A stretch of 64,000 nt of DNA from Sternotherus odoratus (lineage: Eukaryota; Chordata; Testudines; Kinosternidae), in contig JAVMKO010000006.1 in the NCBI GenBank assembly GCA_032164245.1, positions 40,817,819 through 40,881,818 on the forward strand. Reading direction: 5' to 3'. The position numbers and the translations under genes are program-made. Positions 56,776 to 64,000 of the stretch are shown here, in pieces. Position 1 is the stretch's first letter, and each line of letters starts with the position of its first letter. Below the pieces are notes generated by a model. The model ran no database searches, had not been told where the DNA came from, and was given only the letters and a program-made list of their open reading frames with translations.

Positions 56776-57206
56776 AGGCACAGGAAGTAGGGGTATGAGG
56801 GGTGCTGCAGCACCCCAAGGTTTTATGCATGGCTGCTGGCCCTGCACCACATTCTCCAGCTACTGACTCTGAGCAAAAATCTGAGGGTGCTTCCTGCACC
56901 TATGCCCTGGCCTGGCCCTCTGCCTGCACTCTACTTGCCAACCTCTCGCCTCACCTGGGGCTCGGGTCCTGGCTGCTGGCCCCACTCCCCAGCCATTAGC
57001 CTCATGCCTGGGGCCCGGCACCAGGTCCCTGCTCCTGGCCCCACCCGCACCCGCAGCTGTGCCTTTGGCCCCCTTACTCCAATCCAGGTTGCCCCATCCC
57101 AGAGACAGTCCTGCTCTCAGCCTTAGCTGGGGTACTAGAGAGGGGTGGACAGGGGCAAGGAGGTCGGCTTTCAGCTCCCCAACTTCTAAAAATGTTCCAG
57201 TGCCAC
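56776..57206. mobile_element. Possible hAT-like element
   Basis: The left end GGAAGTAGGGGTATGAGGGG and TGCTGCAGCACCCC, and the right end AAAATGTTCCAGTGCC, resemble the termini of the small element at 63333. The interior is C-rich. No clean 8-bp duplication was found. Confidence 0.4.
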
Positions 57207-57221
57207 TGAGTGCTCATTCTT

Positions 57222-57742
57222 CAAAAAGAAATGCAGAAAATCTGGAAAGGTTTCAGAACAGAACTACAAGAATGATTAGAGTTCTAGAAATTAATCCTTA
57301 CAGTGAGAGATTAAGGAAGAAGATCAATTTATTTAGTTTATTGAAGAGAAGGTTAAGAGGATCACAATACCTACCTGGGGAAGAGATTTTTGACAGTAGA
57401 CAGCTCGCTAATCTAGCAGAAAAAAGGCATAGTGAGATCCAGTGTTTGGAAGCTGAAACTTAACAAATTCTGACTACAAATATGGCCCTTTTTTTTTTCC
57501 AGAGAGGGTAATTAACCACTGGAACAACTTGCCTAGGGACTTAGTTGATTCTCCACCACTTAAATTCCTTAAATCAAGACTAAATCTATTTCTAAAGGAT
57601 AAGCTATAGCTCAAATAGAAGTTATGGGCTTGAGGTAGCAATTACTGGTTGAGGTTTTATGGCCTGTGTTATGCAGCAGGTCAGATTAGACAGTCAGAAT
57701 GGCCCCTTTTGGCTTTAAAAACCTATGAATCTATAAATGTGG
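57222..57742 (+). mobile_element. CR1-like LINE 3' fragment
   Basis: A piece of the ORF C-terminus (LERFQNRTTRMIRVLE, YSERLRKKINLFSLLKRRLR) is followed by CR1-type 3' text (GGTAATTAACCACTGGAACA, GGTCAGATTAGACAGTCAGA) and ends at AAAACCTATGAATCTATAAA, a decayed terminal array. It is the only plus-strand CR1 in the window and more diverged than the others. Confidence 0.85.
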
Positions 57743-58562
57743 CCTAATAAATGATACCATTTGGTCCATATATTTACGCAACTGGCTGTATGAGAAACAG
57801 AATGAAACACTAAAACTTTGTCACTGCTCCTTTCAGTTCCTTTTTGCTGAATATACCCAGAGACTGTTATGTAAAATTTACCAAAGAAAATTTCACTTTT
57901 AAATCCTCAGAATACCACAATGTGGCAACAAAACAAGAAGAGTAAAAAAGGCAGAGAAAGAGGCATAAAAGGCAATGAACAGGATGGGAAGAATAAACAA
58001 TAAGAATAAACTAAGGAGTGAAAAACAGAGAAGGAACTAGGTAATGCACAAGATACAAATAAAAGGGAAGATTTAAAAAGGAGATGGGATGGATAAACAT
58101 TAAAGAACCAAGTGAACAGGAAATGGGATACTGCTCTAACCTACAGAAAAAAAACAACTAAAACCAGCAATTTTTTCATATACACAAATGGACAGTTAAA
58201 CACATTTAAAATTTGTCAACAAAAAGGAAGGGAGATGCCTTCTTAGAGTGGCTGGGCTTTGGACGTGAAACGACATTTGGACCTCATAACACAATTCATC
58301 TGGTCTTATTTCCTTGTGACTTTTTGTTGGTATTTAGACTGTGTAACATCTATTGACACTGCATTTTTGCCATGATACTTAAAAGTCTGGCCTTGACCTA
58401 TACAATCTTTAATAACCAGTAGAGAGATTTTAATTTTTTTATTGCCTATTCAAGCTAATATAACAAGGAGATTTATTATAAAAAGGATTTAGAAATATTT
58501 CTTTCACTTGATAATCTCATTACCTATTTAGAGTGTTAATCTGAATTGTTGTTTGCAGTGTA
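57743..58562. other. Single-copy-like non-coding DNA
   Basis: AT-rich; nothing recognised. Confidence 0.45.
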
Positions 58563-58722
58563 GTTGTAGCCACATTGGTCCCAGGACATTGGAGAGACAA
58601 GGTGGATGAGGTCATATCTTTCATTGGACTAGTTTCTGTTGGTGAAAGACACAGACTTTCGAGCTACACAGAGCTCTTCTTCAGGTCCACCTCACTCACC
58701 TTGTCTCTGTTAAACCAAATGG
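58563..58722 (-). repeat. Penelope-type terminal repeat with well-kept hammerhead-like core
   Basis: The plus strand has GCAGTGTAGTTGTAGCCACA, GGTCCCAGGACATTGGAGAG, GACAAGGTGGATGAGGTCAT and TTTCTGTTGGTGAAAGAC, then the reverse complement of the core, then CACCTTGTCTCTGTT from the second arm, which is truncated. It matches copies at 13655 and 26772. Confidence 0.65.
58657..58684 (-). ncRNA. Hammerhead-ribozyme-like core
   Basis: The minus strand reads CTGAAGA, then a stem of GAGCT and AGCTC around CTGTGT, then GAAA: the conserved CUGANGA - stem II - GAAA order with a perfect 5-bp stem II. The required cleavage triplet and stems I and III are not clear in this copy, so activity is unproven. 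Confidence 0.5.
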
Positions 58723-58814
58723 CATTCCAAAAGATTCTGATCTCTTCATATAAGAACCACACAAAATTTCATAGTGAAATGATGTCTAAATGCAGTAGTC
58801 CTGTTAAGGTAGTC

Positions 58815-58905
58815 TTCTTGCTAAGCACAGGACTTGGAGTCATGGGATTAGGGTGCTATTCCCAGTTCTCCCACAGATCTGTTGTGTGATATTGAGCGTG
58901 TCATA
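58815..58905 (+). mobile_element. MIR-like SINE
   Basis: GCTAAGCACAGGACTTGGAG, GCTATTCCCAGTTCTCCCAC and GATCTGTTGTGTGATATTGA follow the MIR consensus order. Diverged. Confidence 0.7.
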
Positions 58906-60491
58906 CCCAACCAATTTTTGAAAAGAGCTCAGCACCTAGCAACTGCCATTGGGACACTTATGATCAAACTACTAAAAAAAGTTAAGCATCCAAACTTCTG
59001 AACACCTTTTAAACTGTAGCCATGATTTTTGTTGCCTGAAGAGGAGTTGAGATCTTCTGAAATTTGCCCCCAATTGTGGTGCTGAGCTCATTGTAAAATC
59101 TGGCCCTAAACCTATATATACTTTAGTTTCTCCATTAGATATGAAAGCATAGTTTAGCTTCCTCAAAAGGATGACCGACAGATGGCATTCATAGCAATTC
59201 ACATTTGAAATAAAACAGATAATGAAAAGTGGTTCTGATACTCCTGGGAATTTCATATTTATCTTAAAACCAGCATTTCATAATTTTTGCTAATCCTCTA
59301 AGTGAGTGTAATGGCTTCCTATAAAGACTGAAGTTTTATAAAGATTGCTGAAAGTCTTCTAATTTCACCTTTTAATAGATGGGAATTGCCTGTATTCATA
59401 AAAAATTAACAATAATATATACTCATGATCTTTCTAATGATGATAAATACATCCTTTAGTATTTTCCCAGATGATGAAATGTGGCATGCAATTTTGCACA
59501 TTCATGTAACACCAACCCATAGGGACAAAAAGCCATAGTTTTCATTAGATACAAATGGAACCAGAAGTGACAAGTTGCCTATGCCCCTGTAGAAGCATTC
59601 AACTAACAGTAAGAGTGAATCATACAGGCAGACATTCACATCCATCAAAAAATAAGACAAGGGCTTTCGAATGAATAATCCCAAGTGTGAGTAAGACTGT
59701 GGCATAACCAGGGTTAAGTAGTTTATGAATCATTTGTCTCTCTTTCCTTACGCAGAAAGAGAAATGATGGTAATCGGAGTTTTATACAAATCTTGGTAAA
59801 TCTATATTATAAAGTCATTTATGAGGGGTGTTCTTTAATTACAGAAAGCTAATGACAACAGTCTTTGCTGATCTCTGTAATGTCCTGGGAAGGACTTAAA
59901 TACAGAATGAGAATACAATAAATCCACAGTTATTTTTTTACTTTATATCCCAGACTGAAATGGGAGACCACAAGAACACAGGAATTTGGTGGAAATTCAG
60001 TTTCCTTCCCGAGCTTGAAAGTGAAATATTAGCAGAAATTAAGCTATGTTGATATTGTGGTCAAACCATGGTTGTATCTATCTATCTATCTATCTATATA
60101 TACATAGTCATATGTTGGTCTTTGAAATATCTTGGTTTAACTTGACTATTCTTCTCTTTCCTTTTGAACACAGGTATCCAATATAATAATTAGACAAGAA
60201 TGAGAATTACTAATAAATCTATGTGTTTCACACTCCATTGCCAGGGTTAGATTACTACTTGTTCCAAATAGATAGCCACTTCTGATTATTATAATAAATA
60301 TATAGTTTCAATCATAGAATACAGGAAATACAAAGTCAGGTTTACATTTTTCACATAAAAATGCTTCTCTGCTTTAAACACATGCTTATATCTCATTGAC
60401 TTTAATGGAACTTAAGCATCTGCTTAAATGCACTGCTAAATTGGAGCCAGAGTACAAGAATATCAGACACAATCATCTCGTCCCAGAACTC
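58906..60491. other. Single-copy-like non-coding DNA with a short microsatellite
   Basis: AT-rich; nothing recognised apart from the TATC array at 60075. Confidence 0.45.
60075..60103 (+). repeat. (TATC)n microsatellite
   Basis: About five TATC units followed by TATATATA. Confidence 0.95.
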
Positions 60492-60745
60492 TTAGGCCTT
60501 GTCTACATTGCCACTTTACAGCGTTGCAACATTCTTGCTCAGGTGGTGTGAAAATACACCCTCCTCCCTCCGCCCCCCACTCCCCCACCCCGAGTGCTGA
60601 AAGTTTCAGCACTGGTAGCTATTCCCCTTGTGGAGGTGGGGTTTTTACAGCGCTGGGAGGCTCTCTCCCAGCACTGTAGCCACAACTACAAAGCCATGTT
60701 AAAGTGCTGCTGGAGCAGCGCTTTAACTTTGCTAATGTTACTTAC
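60492..60745. mobile_element. MITE-like element, right end decayed
   Basis: It begins GGCCTTGTCTACATTGCCAC with TTTACAGCG, and contains CCCCTTGTGGAGGTGGGG, TTTTTACAGCGCTGGGAG and AGCGCTTTAACTTTGC. Repeated AGCGCTG cores and the outer GTCTACA are typical of a reptile MITE family I recall. The right terminus lacks a clean inverted GTCTACA. Confidence 0.55.
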
Positions 60746-63227
60746 TCATATAAGTCATCCCAGTGATGTTAAGACTTATCACATGAGCATGGAGGAATCA
60801 GCTTTATTGGGCATCTGTCCAAACACTTCATCATAAGAGTGGTGGTATTAGAAGAAGCTTTTGCCCTGCTTAAAAATGTGAGAATGAATGAAATGAGCAA
60901 AGGTTAAAGTTCAAGTATTTTCCCCAAATAAGAGAGCTTACAGATACCAATACATTTTTTTCACTTTACATGTGAAAACAATGCAACAGTGATTTACTTT
61001 TGTCCCATTTTAGGTTACTAAAAAGCAGAAGCAGCATCTTTGGGGCACAGGACATTTTGCGCCCCTTAACTGACAAATCCCTTCCTGTCCATTATTTTAA
61101 AATATTACATAGAACAGGCAACAAATACATAATTTGAGATGTTAATGTTTTTAGAAGAAAAAAGTTCACATAAAGTGGAAAAACTAATAATAAATCATGT
61201 GAAAACATTTTATTAAAAGGATTAGGAAAAAGATAAAGGGCTCATACTGTGCCACAGACATTTAAGCAGAACCTCTTTTTTGGAATCAAAAGGGAGTTAT
61301 CCTAGAACATGATAGAACCCAAAGAAATTAACTTTAATCTGAACATTCCTTCTGATTTATTTAGGCATCTTCTCCAAGGTGGGAGCCTATGCAGTTGCCA
61401 ATACCTACTCAGCCACTATTGCATCTTTGTCACTGTTCTCAACTATGGATCACAGGTACAGGTATCTATCTCCTGTCCGCTGAAATTGTGACAATAGATA
61501 TTTATCTCATGAGTGAAAACTGACAATGAGACCTGAATGGATGAGCTAAAATTATTAAGATATTGGTTCAGATGTTGAAGGAGATGAGGCTAAGATTTAG
61601 GAGCAGGTCTTATTTTATTAAAGTGCAGTTATTTCTGTCTTTCTACTCTTCTTTTTCTTTTTGATTTTTAAAATTCTTCACCACTTGGTTTTTACCATCA
61701 AGGCTGCACTGAGAATTCAAGAGTTTCAGCTGTGACATATAGAACAAAACACTGGCACTCAAGAAGATGGAGTAAAGGTTAAGGACTGAATAACAGAGGA
61801 AGAAACTATGCATAGTTGATGTGATAGTGAGAGGCCAAAATACAAATCCATGGTAAACAGAATAGATTGCAGGAAAGGACTTTAGAAAGACCATGAAGTT
61901 AAAGTTGCGACTGGTTGGTCATATCACAATAAGAGAAGAAGGAAGATGAATTGTAGCTGCAATAGAACAGAGATGAGCACAGTAAGGGCTGGCAGTGACA
62001 AAGACAACCTACAATACACAGTCACATTTTCGATTTCCTTATTCTTGTCTATAAGGGCCGTTTGGCTGCTCTGATTAAATGTAATTCTTTAGTTGTAAGA
62101 TGACAGTTTCACAACATTTAACCCTTAAAATACTGAAAGTGGATTGACTATATCTTTGCAATAACATTAGTATGTTATCAGCTGCACAAGTGATAATAGA
62201 GCTAGTGATTCAAATAAAGGAGGACATGTAAATTTAGCATTATTCTATGGTTTCAACTAGGAGGGGGCTGGAAGGATCAGGAAAGTGATAATATAAGGAA
62301 GATCCTTCATTTCCTGGGTCAGTGTTACACAAACAGGGACTGATCAAAAATCATTACCAACTATTGACTGCTCAGCAGCTTATGGAAAATGTGTTTGTGA
62401 TTGTAGCTCATTTCTTAGTGAACATAGATCAACAGCACCAAAATCATCATAGCTGACACCCCCATTGTCAGTCTCAGCAGGGAACCCAAAGACCGAAAGG
62501 ACATGGAAACAGAACTACCTTCTCACATATTTATCCCATTACAGAAATAATGGTATGTTCCTATGGTGCTGTCAGTTTGGGTTGCCTCACATTAAAGATG
62601 CACAGCAGAAACAGAACAGGGCACAAAAAGCTGGAAGTGAAGACAGGGAATATGATTAATGAGTTATAGAATATAAATGGTCTAGAGAAGGGTAACTCCC
62701 ACAACGTAAGAAAAAGAGGAAGCCTGAAATGAAGAGGAAAAAAGTAAATTGGATAAATTGGATTTAAAAAAAGACATTGTCTATGAAGTTCATTGTCACT
62801 GGATATTGGAACAAATAATTTGGACAATGTATCATAATAGGGGCTTTGTGAAATCGCACCAACCAAGGTAGAGCAATGGGAGACATTATTCTCCCACACA
62901 TACAGAGGTTGCATGACCACCAATACACCCTCTTGCAGGTTGCAACTTACTTCCAGCAGCTAACCAATGTGTAGGGGTAGAAGAGTCATGGCCTTGTCCA
63001 TACGTTTCTGTACTCACAGGGGAGCAAAGAGCTCTCCCTAATGTACAGGGGCCGTAAATTCTGCCTGGAAGGCTCCTTCAGGTCCCTTTCCCCTGATTCT
63101 TGCCCACTCTCTTCACCCACGTAAGAGCCAGGAATAATCTGGCCCTTATTGAGTATCAGAAACCATTTTATATACTTATGGCCTAATTATCAGTTACACT
63201 AATGCCTCATTAGGTTTGCAGAGTACA
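60746..63227. other. Single-copy-like non-coding DNA
   Basis: Nothing recognised; frames at 61643-61894 and 62561-62923 have no domain. Confidence 0.45.
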
Positions 63228-63640
63228 GCTACACTGTGATAAAAGACCAATGGAACAGCCATGACTCGGGCTCTCAGGGTCCAGTTATAAAACTGTAGTG
63301 TAGACTTTCAGGCTCAGGCTGGAGACTGGCAGGGGTGTTGGAACTAGGGGTGCTGGGAGTGTGGCAGCACCCCCTGGCTTGAAGTGGGGTGCTGCATATA
63401 AAGAGTTTACAGTCTTGTTCAATGACTCTCAGCACCCCCTCTATAAAACTTGTTCCAAGGCCACTGGAGCCAGGCTGTGAGAGTCAGAAGTGGGAGGGCT
63501 TCAGAGTTCAGGCTCCAGCCCAAGCCCAAATATCTATACTTCAATTTTTAGCCCCAAAACCAGAGCCCTGCAAATTCAATCATCTGACCCAAGCACTGAG
63601 ACATTGTGCTGCAGGGGTTTTATAGCAATGTAGACATGCT
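63228..63640. mobile_element. Palindromic MITE with a nested insertion
   Basis: The left end AGCTACACTGTGATAAAAGA and right end TTTTATAGCAATGTAGACAT are inverted. Inner text (ATGACTCGGGCTCTCAGG, GGCTCAGGCTGGAG, CAGGCTCCAGCCCAAGCCC) matches the family at 15010 and 48645. The element at 63333-63462 interrupts the left arm near the centre. Confidence 0.75.
63333..63462. mobile_element. Small hAT-like element inside the palindromic MITE
   Basis: Termini GGGTGTTGGAACTAGGGG and, reverse complemented, GGCCTTGGAACAAGTTTT. Flanks ACTGGCAG and ACTGGAGC resemble each other at 6 of 8 positions. The centre has GGTGCTG/CAGCACCCC repeats. About 130 bp. Confidence 0.6.
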
Positions 63641-63653
63641 CATGCCTATTGAG

Positions 63654-64000
63654 CAGGTGTGGGCTAGCATTCTGGCCTGAGGGCCACATGGGGGTTGCAA
63701 AATTGTGTGGAGGACCAGGTAGGGAAGGCTGTGCCTCCCCAAACAGCCTGCCCCTGCCCTCTATCTGCCCCCTCCCACTTCCTGCCCCTTAAATGCCCCC
63801 CTCAGAACCTCAACCCATCCAACACCCCCTGCTCCTTGTCCCCTGACCGTCCCTCCAGAGACTCCCTGCCCCCGGAATCCCACCCCCTATCTAAGCCCCT
63901 CTGCAACTTGTCCCTGACCACTCCCTCCCAAGAGCCTCCACCCTAACTGCTCCTCAAGATCCCAACCCTGTCCATCCCCCCTTGCTCCCTTTCCCCTGAC
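63654..64000. mobile_element. hAT element, second copy of the 29546 family, cut by window end
   Basis: It starts CAGGTGTGGGCTAGCATTCT, then TGAGGGCCACATGGGGGTTG, CAAAATTGTGTGGAGGACCA and CCTCCCCAAACAGCCTG, and continues C-rich. It aligns with the first ~350 bp of the element at 29546 in the same orientation. The right end and target duplication lie beyond the window. Confidence 0.85.

Overview
This is a 64 kb piece of an animal nuclear genome, most likely a turtle or another non-avian, non-squamate reptile. It has AT-rich single-copy DNA, no operons or prokaryotic genes, and a repeat mix that fits Testudines: CR1 LINEs, many hAT-type elements, palindromic MITEs, a Penelope-like element, two different DIRS-order elements, solo LTRs and old MIR-like SINEs. 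The assignment rests on family recognition from memory; no database was searched. I found no host protein-coding exon, tRNA or rRNA that I can support. Apart from one DIRS element, the long reading frames are decayed transposon frames, frames across GC-rich minisatellites, or antisense shadows.

Layout. 1-2430: unremarkable single-copy DNA. 2431-5850: decayed Ngaro-like tyrosine-recombinase retrotransposon (+). 5860-13650: mostly single-copy, with two CR1 tails and small fragments. 13655-15203: hammerhead-like palindromic repeat, a hAT element with an exact 8-bp target duplication, and a palindromic MITE. 17068-18781: a MITE, then a Helitron with complete ends whose body is a 36/37-bp C-rich minisatellite. 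19440-22940: LTR-like segment and a long 5'-truncated CR1 (-) holding a nested hAT. 24.5-36.6 kb: GC-rich repeat, hAT elements, and CR1 fragments, one of them split by a hAT element with an expanded minisatellite. 36648-42586: an apparently intact DIRS retrotransposon (-). 43042-43782: hAT. 43.8-51.2 kb: mostly single-copy with one palindromic MITE and one MIR. 51263-54246: Penelope-like element (-) split by a solo LTR. 55579-56129: second solo LTR. 56.8-64 kb: hAT-like, CR1 (+), hammerhead-like repeat, MIR, MITEs, and a hAT running off the end.

Main result. The DIRS element keeps three long frames (Gag-like; reverse transcriptase/RNase H/methyltransferase-like; tyrosine recombinase). Its inverted terminal repeats read as identical over about 150 bp, and its internal complementary region exactly matches both outer ends. 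It looks young and possibly still mobile. The same window holds a dead Ngaro-like relative, so two branches of tyrosine-recombinase retrotransposons sit 31 kb apart. The Helitron, with a near-perfect 16-bp terminal hairpin, CTAG end and A/T insertion site, is the second notable item. The third is a set of hammerhead-ribozyme-like cores in dispersed Penelope-like terminal repeats. Nested insertions give relative ages: CR1 before hAT (twice), Penelope before LTR, palindromic MITE before small hAT.
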